From: a virus
Length of the DNA: 40,304 nt
Direction: 5' to 3' (one strand)
Virus record (IMG/VR): IMGVR_UViG_3300032304_000751
Span: 1 to 40,304 of that record
Position 1 is the first letter of the stretch, and each line of letters begins with the position of its first letter. Below, piece by piece: positions 16,415 to 25,761 of this stretch. The notes under the pieces are model-generated. The model saw only the letters and a program-made list of their open reading frames with translations. It was not told the DNA's origin and searched no databases. A program made the position numbers and the translations under genes.

Positions 16415-19400
16415 TTATCTTCTTAAAATTCGCTTTTTGCGTTCAATTAATCTTTCCATAGCTGTTTTCTTCTTTTTGCCAAAAACTATTTCTTTAGCTT
16501 CTTTTGTTGCTTCAGATTTAGCTGTTGAAATCTGCTTACTAGCCTCATTTGCTTCTAATGATACAAAAGGAACTGGATTTGGTGAATCTGTAATCACATA
16601 TCCATTATAAAGGTCAGTTAGCTTTTCTGCAATTAATTTATCTCTTTCTTTTACAAACTTATTAAATTGCTCTTTAGTTGCTATTTCTTTGGTAGATGGA
16701 TTTTTTAATTCAAAAGAATAGTATGTATCATCTGTTCTAGCGTGTTTTTTAATAACATCTTCTAATGTTTGTTTAGCTTGATTAAACTGCTTCTCAGTAC
16801 CAACCTTGATACCTGAAATGGCTGGTAATCCTTTTGTAATTAATCCTAATGTACCATCATCTTGTAAATATGTTTTTAAATCTTTTAAAGCCAACGGAGT
16901 AACAGCATCTTTTGCTATTTCTTCAAAACTCAAAGGTTGACCATCGAATGTTTCTCTAAATATCAAATCTAATGATAAACCATAAGCAGGGGACATTTTC
17001 CCTCTAAAAAACTTAAATGTTTCTGTTTTAAAATTAGCTCTTGATTGTTCATCATTAATAAATCTTACACCAAGCATCATAAGTAATAAATATCTTACAA
17101 CGGACGTAAACCTACCATAAGGATTCCATGAATCTCCAGTTGATATTTGTTTTAATTGACCGAAGGTTACACTTCTTGGATCATAATCAACTTCAAAATC
17201 ATCATCTAAAGCAATAGCTGCCATAATTAAATAAGGAACAGTAATTGCCGTAGCCATTTTTGCAATAGCTGTTTTTCTTAATTCAGGTGATAAACTTGCA
17301 TAATAGCCCTTTCTTCCAAGTGCATAATTGTAAATATCACCCAATCCTAATAAATTCAAAGTAGATGCAAGCATCTTAGGGGCCCAAGTAAATGCAGCCA
17401 AAGTTTTAAAAATTCCTGTTTGAAATTCTTCAGACATTTCGCCTCTTGAGGTAAGCTCATTTGCTATTCTTGCTGCGTCTTTGTATTCTTTTTCATTAGT
17501 TTCAATTGTTTTACCTTCAGCTTGCAAATGAGCCACTTGTTCTAAAAATAATCTAATTCTAACATAATTACCCGCAGCTACTGCAATCCTTTCAAATGGA
17601 GCTTTTACTAAAGTAGATAATTTATATTTTTTACCTTTTATGTCAATCCCTCTTTCTAAAAAGTCTACTCCTCCCAATTGTTCTTCTCTTAATTTTTCTC
17701 TTAAAGATTGAGGATCTAGTATATCTAAACCAGAAACTTTAATTAAATTAGCAAATTCTTTATCTTCATAAATAGATAAAATTTCTTTTCTAAATCTACC
17801 CTCATTAAAAATTACTTTTCTTTGTTCATTTAAAACCTTTGGTAATAATGATGGATTTTGCCATATTGCTGGCCCTAATTGAATAAAAATAAATGAGTTA
17901 TCTGCTGTTGCTTTAATACCCTCTAAAGTACTTTTAAATTCAGGCCACCATTTTTTCGTAATTTTTTCTCTAAAATTCATTTTGCTAACTTCATCCTCAG
18001 CAATCAAAACTTCAAATTCATGTTTTTTATCAGACAATTCTTTTGCTGATGTTAAATAACCATCATATTCTTTTGGATATTTCTTTTTAAATTCAGGATT
18101 TTCTAAAAATGAAGGAGCTTTAATTTGTTTTTCAAAGTTGCCATTTTTAATCTTTTCATCAAGTTCTTCAATTTCTTTAAGATTTCTTTCTTTTAAACTA
18201 TTAAGTTTTGATAAATCATAATAATCAAATTCTTTCTTAATATCTCTTAATTGATTTCTTAATTGTGTTAATTTTTGATTTTGCTCAATTTTAGTTTTTT
18301 CATTAGTCGGCACTTTGCCAGCCATTGCATCTTCAATTTGAGCAATCAAATCCGCCTCTTTTCTAAGTTCCGCCTTTTTAAGCTGTATTTGATTTAATAG
18401 AGGCTTTTGTCTTTTATATCTTCCCGCTATTATATCTTGTATATCTTTTTCTTCTAGTCCATCTATTTCATTTCTTAAATCAACATAAATGCGACTTGTA
18501 ATTTCTTTTAAATTATCAACACCTTCTTCTACATAAAGTGTCATTAATTTGCTTACATCTGGAGCAATGGCATAAAGTTGTTTTGCTTTTGTAGGCGAAA
18601 ATGGTAAAGGCACCGCTAATAAAACATCAGTAGGCTTACCCTTTTCTTTCCACTTTCTTTTAATCTGGTCTATAACAGACTTTCTTTCTGCCTTATAATC
18701 CCTAGATTTTTCATAAGGTTTTCTAGCTTTTTTAACTTCTTGAATCTCGCCTTCTGCTAATAATTGAGTATTAAGTTCTTCATTAATTTCAAATTTAGCA
18801 GCTTTTTCTTCCTCTTTCTTTTTGATTTCTTTATACTGCTTTTCTACTTGCTTTCTCTGTTTGTCAGTTAATTCATCTACTTCATTAGCTTCCATTTTAG
18901 CAATTACATAATCTGCCAAAGTTTCTCTAGGATCTGTAACATCTGCTAATGACCTTAGTTGTTTACCTGCTGCTGAGTTGGCAATATCATTAAGTTCGGT
19001 ATAACGAATTAGTTTCTTTTCTATCTCTGCGCTTGGGTTCTTATCGTAATCACTTTTTAATTTAGCTATATATATCTTTCTAATTTGATTTTCAAAAGGT
19101 TTTGGAGAATACCCATTAGCCATTTTATCAAGCAGCTTTTCTACATTGTATCCCCTTTTGATAGCTTTTATAGCATCATTAGTCCATTGCTCAAAAGACT
19201 CCCTTTCTCTTTGATATTCAGGTAAACCTAACATCTCCCTTCTTTCTTCATTTGCAGCAATGGTTATTGCCCCATCCCACCCTTTCGTGCTTTCCTTAAC
19301 ATCTTCGGGCTGTGCATCTTCACCTTCTCCGGCAGCTTCATCCCCTTCGACTCTTGGTTCCACTCGTTTACGTTCACCCCTTGCTTCTCTAGTTTTTCTC

Positions 19401-22400
19401 GGTTGGCTTGGAAGTACTTCCTCTGCGCTTCGCTTTTGTATGGCATCTTTTATATTTTTAAGTGTTTGTAAATCATAATCTGCTTTAATCAATTTAACCA
19501 TATCCTCCACCTCAAAATCATCTATTGCTCTCTTATTAGCTTCTCCTCTTACTTTGCCTTTTACAAAGTCTTTCTTTTTCTTCATAGATCTGACTGCTTG
19601 GAACTTATCCAAATCATTTTCAACTCCTAAAATTTCTTTTACAGCCATTTTAGAGAATTCTTCAAATGTTAAGTTTTGGAATTGTTCTTCAGTCAAATCC
19701 CTAAATCCAGTTAAGCTCTTTATTTTATTCCATAAAGTTTTTAACCAATCTTTAAATCCATCTTTCTTAGACTCTACAACAAATTGCGCACCTTTATCAC
19801 CAATAGCCATAGCTAAGGCTTCATGCTTAAAGTATTCTTCTTTTTCTTGTTCAGTAGCTAATTTAGCTGCTTGCTCTTGGTAAAATTTACTATTTTTTGC
19901 TTTCTTTAAATATGGAGAACCTTCAATAAGCTCCATACCCTTTTGGTATATTTTTGGATCATTATTTCTAGTCCACTCAGTCCATATGTGCCCAGCTTCA
20001 TGAATGATTGTATTTGGATTTAGCTTTTCACCATTCAAATACATTCTATTAGCAAAAGAAAATCCTAATATATCGGTACCACTTGGGTTAGCCATAAATA
20101 AAGGTAAACCTTGCTGTGCTAATTGTTTTACTTCTGGAGTAATATCAACATACCATTGCATTGGAACCCCTTTTGAAAGCTCATTTTCAAAATATTTAAT
20201 TTTATTTAATACCTTTTTCTCATTAAAAGGAGAATCTTTTATTTGTTTTAATCTATCTTTTATTTCCTGATTTTCTCCTTCTAATAACTTGTTTTTTTTA
20301 TAAAATTCATCCCTTTCAACTGTTAACTCTCTATATTCTTTATCATTTTCATTTGATTTATTAACATACTCTTTAATTATATCCTTTTTTTCGTTTGATA
20401 ATTTATCTAATTCCTTATTCCATTGCTCGTATTCTCTATTACTTTTAATTTCTTTTTCATAATTTAAATACCTGTCAATCTCCTTATTTATCTGAATAGT
20501 TCTTTCATCTAAACTTTTACCATATATATAGTCATTAATTTTTTCTCTTTCTTGAGTATTTTTATAAATTTTTTGTTTTACTTCTGAAAGTTTATCTTCA
20601 TTTTTATTATATTGCTCTCGCAATTGATTGCTACGAACGGTTAGCTCCTCAACATATCGAGGATTTTTGTTTAAAATTTCTATATCTTTTCTTATGAAAA
20701 ATAATTGGTCTTTTTTGTCTTTTAATTGCGTTTTTAAATAATCAATTCTAGATGAACCTTTTAACTCCAATTTTTTAGGATCTTGTTTAAATAAAGACTT
20801 AACAATATCTCCGACTACTCCTAATTTATTCTGATTAGGATCTCCATAAAAAGACCTCATCCCTACGCCATCGATTTTAAAATCAATACCACTATAGACT
20901 TTATCATTCATGTCTTTATTAGTATCAAAATCATTCAACACTTTTACAGACAATTCTTTGCCTATGTAATCTTCTAATTGAGTGCTTTTTACATTTTGCT
21001 CAAATGCATTATTACCATTATTAAACCCAATAAGTTGAAATTCTTTATCTCCATTTCTAAATACTTGTAATTCATCTATATACTTAGCTAAACTCCATCT
21101 ATCATTTTGCTGATCTCCATTTGTCCAAGCAAATCTGCTTGCTCCGGATTTTACAGCTTCTTTTAATAAAGATTTTATACCAAGTTTAGTCCAATCACTT
21201 GTTTTAGTTACAAATGGAGCAGTTTTGAATTTACCTGTTTCTCCTTCGTATTTTTTTTGTTCTAATTTTGCTTTTTCATCTATTTCTTCTTTATATAAAT
21301 TATAATCAAAAGTTTCTCTTTTATTTATTTCAAATAATGCTTCTATATGTTTTTCATAATCTTTTTCTTTACTTTCTTTAAGATATTTAATTATATCATC
21401 TCTTATTACAGCGTTTTTTTCAGTTTTATTTTTTTCAATTAAATCATCATAAAACTTATTTCTTAATTCATGCGCATTGTCAATAACTTGTTTTCTATAA
21501 TCTTCATCAGATTTTAAAAATTTAATAAATTCTGGATCACCAGTAACATTAAAATCATATTTATCTGTTATATAATAATATGCCTGTTTCAAATGCGAAT
21601 ATTCTGCATATTTTTTGTTAGTAATATCTCTTAATTCATTTAATCTATTTTTTTCTTGATCTGTTAATGTTTCAGATTTAAAACCATACTCTCTGCCCTT
21701 TTGTCCCCAATCGCTTTGTATTTCTTCTGCAAAAAATACACTATTCCCATCTACATCTTCTCTATTATTTGTTCTAAGATGAACAAGTATATTAGCTTCA
21801 TCAAAATGTGTAGTATATAAAAATTTAGGTTCTTCTAATCTTGCTTCATATTCTCTTAATTTATCATTTAAATCAGATACTTTATCTCCAATATTAGATA
21901 ATTCTACATATACTTTTCCTCTTTCTTCTTTCAATTTATTTATTTCAGAATAAATTTTTTCTTTTGCATCTTCATTATCAGCAGCACGCATTGTGTCATA
22001 TAAATCTTGTACTTTTTGATCAATTTTATTATATTTATTATCTAATAAATCTCCCTCTTTTTTTAATTCATTAAATTTTTCTTTAGCTTCATAATATGCG
22101 TCATCTTTTGGAGTTAAAATAGTTTTTTGTGGTTGAGTAACTAATATTTCTTTATAATTCTTTTTTTCTCCCTCTAATTGATATTGAGAAAATTTAGTCG
22201 GGTTATCGATACCACCTTCTCCATCCGGAGATAATTCTAAAATTTCAATTCTTTTTGTAAATCTATGTGCATCATCCCAATATTCATCAGCTTTATTTTT
22301 TAACCCAGCTTGTTGCGCAATTCTAGCTTTTTTTTCTGATTCCAGTTGTAATCTATTTAATTCTTCAAATGAACTACCATCTCTTACATTTAACAAGTAC

Positions 22401-25400
22401 ATTAACTCATCATATGAGCTATCTTTATACCTGCCTCTTTCAATATCTTCAATTGCTCCTCCCGGATTTTCTTTATCAAGTTTTTCTAAATAATTTAATC
22501 TTTTTATTTGATCTTCGTTTAATACATTTGGTACGCCTTTTACGATTTCAAATATTTCTACCTTATTTGTGTTTAAGTAATTCTTAATTTGGTCTTTAGT
22601 TAAACTTTCTTTTTGTTGGCTTAACCAATCAGAAAGTCCACTCCACTTAGCTTCTTCACCTCTTAATTTTTCTAACCATTGTTTAGCAGGCATTTTGTCC
22701 TGTTTCATTTGATTAAGTTGTAATTCTAATGGGCTATAAAATCCATTAACTACAGACGCATCTATTGGCTTGGCGGTTACTTTTTCTCCATTAGGCATTG
22801 TAATTTGAAAAGAAACTTTACCACCTGTTTCAGCTACGTTTTTAGCTTTTGCATCCAATGCTTTCCCATCTTTCGCTATAAATGGCTTTTGAGAATCTTT
22901 AGGGAACATTTTTTTCATTGCATTGCCTACCCTTCCCAATAACCCTGATTTTACTTCAGGTAATGCAGCTTCTGTTGTTTTTGTATACTCGTTATAAGCG
23001 TCATCTATTGTTTGTCTTAATTTCTTGGTATTGTATCCAAGTTCTTTAGCAATAGCTTTTTTGATTTCAGATAAAGACGTAATGCCATCGTCAATATAGT
23101 CTTTTACTATATCTTGCATTTGGGCTACTTCTTCTGTTGTTGCTTCTTCTACTGCAAATGGTGGTTCTTCCATTCCTTCAATATCCATTTCTTCAAATGG
23201 AACAAAACCGCCTTCAAATTCAACTGGTGCAATTTCTTCTCCTCCTTCTTCTTCAATACCCCTTCTTTCTTCAAATGCTAATTGCTGTTCTTCTAAGGTT
23301 TTACCTTTTTCACCTTGTGTCATTTCAACCAAAGCTCTAGCTGCTTCGGCTCTTGTTGGGTATTCAGAAATTAATCCTTCTATTTCATCTTTTATATCTT
23401 GCGTGGTGATTTTATCTTCATATCCTTCTGGAAGATTATTCCAAATATCATCAACCACATCATTTAATGATTTTACACCTTCTCCTTGAACATCCTTTTG
23501 AGCTACATAATCTCTTTTCGATATTTCTTCTGGAGTAACTTCTTTTACATTCAATCTTGCCCTTCTTCCACCAAAAAGATCCTTAATAGAATTCCAATCA
23601 ATAACATCTGGACTTTGATTCATCCATTGTAAAGCAAATCCTCTTGCATTAGTTGGAGCAATCTTTGCTGCTTGTTGTCTAAAGACTCTTTTATCTGCTG
23701 CTTTTGCACCACTTATTGAAACTTCTTTAGGCTGTGGAGCAAACTTAGTTTTAAACGCTTCTAATTTAGACTTAACCTCTGGCTTTACTTCAGTTGGTTT
23801 AACTTCTTCAGTAACTACTGTTTCTGCAACTTCAGGAGCTACGTTAGCTTCTGGCATAATTACAGCAGCACCTTTCCCTTGTTGCTCTGGTCTTATTACT
23901 GTTGTTTCGGCAGGTACATTTTCCTCTGGCATTATAACGGCAGGCCCTTTGCTTGGCTCTACTACTTGAGGAACTACGTTTTCTTCTGGCATAATAACGG
24001 CAGGAGTTGTATCTACCGGTTCTTTTGCTTTTCTTTCATCTTCTTCTCTAATTGACTTTGCTAAGTCATAAGTTTCCTTATTTATAGGCGTTTCGTTGCC
24101 TTCAGAATCTACTTTAAAATACATTCCCCTTTTCTCTTTGTATTCAGGTTTTTTGCCACTTACAATGCCTTCTAGGTAATCATTTGTTTCATCTATCTTA
24201 GCTTGAATCAAATCAATTTGATCTTGCTTTTCTTTTCTAAATACAGGATCTAAATTGGTTAATTCATCGTATGCTTGTTGCTTTCTTGCATTTAATGCTT
24301 CTCTTTGCTCAATACCGCCTATAATCCTATACTTATCTTGAGGGCTTACTGTTGTTGGTATTTTACCCGCTATTTGGGCGTATTGTTGCGCTGTAATATT
24401 TGCCGCTTCTGCTTCCTGTGGTGTAATATTACCTTCTTCAACTTGCTTGCTTATTTCTTGTTGAATATTGGTAATATCCGATACTACATTTTTATTACCT
24501 GTTGCTTTGTTAAATTCAGCTTCAGAAACTTCAGTATCATTAACAAAGTATTTTTTACCAGCTTTAGATACCTCATCTCTTATTGCTTTATTAGTATTTT
24601 GGAATACTCCAACTCCGCCTCCCGCAACAGTACCAAAAGCACCGCCTCCTATAGTTGCATTTATAACATTTTTGCCAAGATTTGCAATTATATCTTCTTC
24701 ATTAAACACATCTTTGTCAACTATTTTATTAGTTAACAATTTTATACCTTCTTGAGCTGCTGTTTGAGTACCTTCTGTTGTACCTTCTGTTGCAACACCT
24801 GCCAATGCTTTAATCCCTACCCTTTTTGCTTTATTAGCAAATGTGCTTGCTTTTTTAAATGCAGCTTCCTCAATATCTTTTGCTGTTGCCTTAATGCCTT
24901 TCTTTACAAATTCATCTGTAATTTCATTTGCAATTTTTTGCTTTGCAGCTTTCCCTAATCCTGTATTTTTTAATATTAAATCTAATGAAACTTTTTCTAA
25001 AGCTGCTTGAACTGCTGCTTGTGTAAAAATGTATGTAGCCTTTTGCGCATCATTAAGTTTTTTACCAGAATCCGATTGATTTATTTCATTTGCAGCATCG
25101 CTAATAGATTGAGCAACAAAAGATGAACCATAAGTTAAAGATCCCAAAACCATATCTAATGCTTGAGAAGGAGCTGTAAAAGCTAATGCTTTAAAATCAT
25201 CCGCATCTACGCCACTAAGCAAACCGCCGCCCGGCTTTGGAGTAAAATCATATTTACCCATTGCTTCTTCATATTGCTTAGAAGATTTTTCAGATCTTGC
25301 TTTTTCAACAAACTGTTCTGTTTTTTGTCTTGCATTTTCTGCGCCCGCAAGTCTTGTAATAGTAGTTTCAGGTCGACCACCTAAAAAAACTTCGCCTGCA

Positions 25401-25759
25401 TATGCTGCACCGCCAGCTAATCTTTTTACACTACCAACTAAGGTGTTGTATAAACCTGCGGCTAAATTTTCATCTTTTTGTGTATCTTTCTTTACAGCAG
25501 AAGCTATTGGGCTTACACTAAATGGTTTAAGATAACCCAGCTCTGCCTTTACTTGCTCAGAAGCTCCAAATTTTTCATATTTTCTATTTTCAACATATTG
25601 ATTAGGATTTGTATATACTAATGGTGTATCCGAAAATCCTGAAGGTGTAGGTTCTTTTTTTTTTAATATTGGCAATCCACCTAAATCCTTTTCCTGACTT
25701 GGTGTTTCTTTTTTTAATATTGGCAAACCGCCTAAGTCTTGATTTTCAAAATTATCCAT
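16415..25759 (-). CDS. Giant polyvalent virion protein with zincin metallopeptidase domain (gp16-like)
   Basis: This 3114-residue protein is the largest gene here. The N-terminus has two copies of DLGGLPILKK (8-17, 25-34), then Ala/Gly-rich amphipathic segments to about 400 that could cross membranes. Three VIMPEENV-type repeats in a Pro/Val/Glu-rich linker lie near 585-640. A block with EEIQSDWGQKGRE (1345-1357) and FAWTNGDQQNDR (about 1543-1554), known from phage polyvalent proteins, is followed by a long Lys/Glu coiled coil (about 1640-1880). IIHEAGHIWTEW has the zincin HExxH (His1920, His1924) with Glu1980 in HEALAMA as likely third ligand. The C-terminus from about 2590 looks like a large polyvalent protein-associated domain with hydrophobic helices near 2830-2895. 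In order and size it replaces T7 gp16, so it is probably ejected with DNA. Peptidoglycan or host-protein cleavage by the zincin is inference. Confidence 0.8.
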   Translation of the reverse strand: MDNFENQDLGGLPILKKETPSQEKDLGGLPILKKKEPTPSGFSDTPLVYTNPNQYVENRKYEKFGASEQVKAELGYLKPFSVSPIASAVKKDTQKDENLAAGLYNTLVGSVKRLAGGAAYAGEVFLGGRPETTITRLAGAENARQKTEQFVEKARSEKSSKQYEEAMGKYDFTPKPGGGLLSGVDADDFKALAFTAPSQALDMVLGSLTYGSSFVAQSISDAANEINQSDSGKKLNDAQKATYIFTQAAVQAALEKVSLDLILKNTGLGKAAKQKIANEITDEFVKKGIKATAKDIEEAAFKKASTFANKAKRVGIKALAGVATEGTTEGTQTAAQEGIKLLTNKIVDKDVFNEEDIIANLGKNVINATIGGGAFGTVAGGGVGVFQNTNKAIRDEVSKAGKKYFVNDTEVSEAEFNKATGNKNVVSDITNIQQEISKQVEEGNITPQEAEAANITAQQYAQIAGKIPTTVSPQDKYRIIGGIEQREALNARKQQAYDELTNLDPVFRKEKQDQIDLIQAKIDETNDYLEGIVSGKKPEYKEKRGMYFKVDSEGNETPINKETYDLAKSIREEDERKAKEPVDTTPAVIMPEENVVPQVVEPSKGPAVIMPEENVPAETTVIRPEQQGKGAAVIMPEANVAPEVAETVVTEEVKPTEVKPEVKSKLEAFKTKFAPQPKEVSISGAKAADKRVFRQQAAKIAPTNARGFALQWMNQSPDVIDWNSIKDLFGGRRARLNVKEVTPEEISKRDYVAQKDVQGEGVKSLNDVVDDIWNNLPEGYEDKITTQDIKDEIEGLISEYPTRAEAARALVEMTQGEKGKTLEEQQLAFEERRGIEEEGGEEIAPVEFEGGFVPFEEMDIEGMEEPPFAVEEATTEEVAQMQDIVKDYIDDGITSLSEIKKAIAKELGYNTKKLRQTIDDAYNEYTKTTEAALPEVKSGLLGRVGNAMKKMFPKDSQKPFIAKDGKALDAKAKNVAETGGKVSFQITMPNGEKVTAKPIDASVVNGFYSPLELQLNQMKQDKMPAKQWLEKLRGEEAKWSGLSDWLSQQKESLTKDQIKNYLNTNKVEIFEIVKGVPNVLNEDQIKRLNYLEKLDKENPGGAIEDIERGRYKDSSYDELMYLLNVRDGSSFEELNRLQLESEKKARIAQQAGLKNKADEYWDDAHRFTKRIEILELSPDGEGGIDNPTKFSQYQLEGEKKNYKEILVTQPQKTILTPKDDAYYEAKEKFNELKKEGDLLDNKYNKIDQKVQDLYDTMRAADNEDAKEKIYSEINKLKEERGKVYVELSNIGDKVSDLNDKLREYEARLEEPKFLYTTHFDEANILVHLRTNNREDVDGNSVFFAEEIQSDWGQKGREYGFKSETLTDQEKNRLNELRDITNKKYAEYSHLKQAYYYITDKYDFNVTGDPEFIKFLKSDEDYRKQVIDNAHELRNKFYDDLIEKNKTEKNAVIRDDIIKYLKESKEKDYEKHIEALFEINKRETFDYNLYKEEIDEKAKLEQKKYEGETGKFKTAPFVTKTSDWTKLGIKSLLKEAVKSGASRFAWTNGDQQNDRWSLAKYIDELQVFRNGDKEFQLIGFNNGNNAFEQNVKSTQLEDYIGKELSVKVLNDFDTNKDMNDKVYSGIDFKIDGVGMRSFYGDPNQNKLGVVGDIVKSLFKQDPKKLELKGSSRIDYLKTQLKDKKDQLFFIRKDIEILNKNPRYVEELTVRSNQLREQYNKNEDKLSEVKQKIYKNTQEREKINDYIYGKSLDERTIQINKEIDRYLNYEKEIKSNREYEQWNKELDKLSNEKKDIIKEYVNKSNENDKEYRELTVERDEFYKKNKLLEGENQEIKDRLKQIKDSPFNEKKVLNKIKYFENELSKGVPMQWYVDITPEVKQLAQQGLPLFMANPSGTDILGFSFANRMYLNGEKLNPNTIIHEAGHIWTEWTRNNDPKIYQKGMELIEGSPYLKKAKNSKFYQEQAAKLATEQEKEEYFKHEALAMAIGDKGAQFVVESKKDGFKDWLKTLWNKIKSLTGFRDLTEEQFQNLTFEEFSKMAVKEILGVENDLDKFQAVRSMKKKKDFVKGKVRGEANKRAIDDFEVEDMVKLIKADYDLQTLKNIKDAIQKRSAEEVLPSQPRKTREARGERKRVEPRVEGDEAAGEGEDAQPEDVKESTKGWDGAITIAANEERREMLGLPEYQRERESFEQWTNDAIKAIKRGYNVEKLLDKMANGYSPKPFENQIRKIYIAKLKSDYDKNPSAEIEKKLIRYTELNDIANSAAGKQLRSLADVTDPRETLADYVIAKMEANEVDELTDKQRKQVEKQYKEIKKKEEEKAAKFEINEELNTQLLAEGEIQEVKKARKPYEKSRDYKAERKSVIDQIKRKWKEKGKPTDVLLAVPLPFSPTKAKQLYAIAPDVSKLMTLYVEEGVDNLKEITSRIYVDLRNEIDGLEEKDIQDIIAGRYKRQKPLLNQIQLKKAELRKEADLIAQIEDAMAGKVPTNEKTKIEQNQKLTQLRNQLRDIKKEFDYYDLSKLNSLKERNLKEIEELDEKIKNGNFEKQIKAPSFLENPEFKKKYPKEYDGYLTSAKELSDKKHEFEVLIAEDEVSKMNFREKITKKWWPEFKSTLEGIKATADNSFIFIQLGPAIWQNPSLLPKVLNEQRKVIFNEGRFRKEILSIYEDKEFANLIKVSGLDILDPQSLREKLREEQLGGVDFLERGIDIKGKKYKLSTLVKAPFERIAVAAGNYVRIRLFLEQVAHLQAEGKTIETNEKEYKDAARIANELTSRGEMSEEFQTGIFKTLAAFTWAPKMLASTLNLLGLGDIYNYALGRKGYYASLSPELRKTAIAKMATAITVPYLIMAAIALDDDFEVDYDPRSVTFGQLKQISTGDSWNPYGRFTSVVRYLLLMMLGVRFINDEQSRANFKTETFKFFRGKMSPAYGLSLDLIFRETFDGQPLSFEEIAKDAVTPLALKDLKTYLQDDGTLGLITKGLPAISGIKVGTEKQFNQAKQTLEDVIKKHARTDDTYYSFELKNPSTKEIATKEQFNKFVKERDKLIAEKLTDLYNGYVITDSPNPVPFVSLEANEASKQISTAKSEATKEAKEIVFGKKKKTAMERLIERKKRILRR
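19264..19446 (-). CDS. Small phage-type protein overprinted inside the giant gene, +1 frame
   Basis: A complete 60-codon ORF lies wholly within the 3114-aa gene, same strand, +1 frame. The product begins MPYKSEAQRKYFQANREKLE and continues through a SKGMKLPEKV motif to a Lys/Arg-rich end. From memory this matches a widespread family of tiny phage and prophage proteins that start MPYKSEAQRR and carry a KGKKLP motif. Counting by hand, 43 of 60 sense codons end in G or C, very unlike the surrounding AT-rich genes. In the giant frame the same DNA encodes a low-complexity Arg/Glu/Gly linker (residues about 2105-2166). The upstream AAAAATATAAAAG is a good Bacteroidota-type leader. It may be an expressed nested gene or a captured gene now used as linker DNA. 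The function is unknown. Confidence 0.6.
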   Translation of the reverse strand: MPYKSEAQRKYFQANREKLEKQGVNVNEWNQESKGMKLPEKVKMHSPKMLRKARKGGMGQ

Positions 25760-25761
25760 TC

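Noticed and set aside
16404-16421. TATCTTTG (minus) and a 16-bp AAGATAAT/ATTATCTT palindrome before the 103-aa gene, as a promoter/operator
   Set aside because: No TTG lies 17-23 bp upstream (the nearest is 32 bp away), and the palindrome overlaps the giant gene's stop region. Kept only as a weak possibility.
19260-19478. 72-aa plus-strand ORF opposite the overprinted segment
   Set aside because: Ser/Pro-rich antisense reading of the same GC-rich patch, without a family resemblance; the minus-strand 60-aa frame explains the open reading.
24305-24958. Cys/Phe-rich plus-strand ORFs of 68-143 aa opposite the giant gene
   Set aside because: They are reverse readings of Lys/Ala/Glu-rich helices, which always yield Phe/Cys/Leu-rich frames; no start context or neighbours support them.
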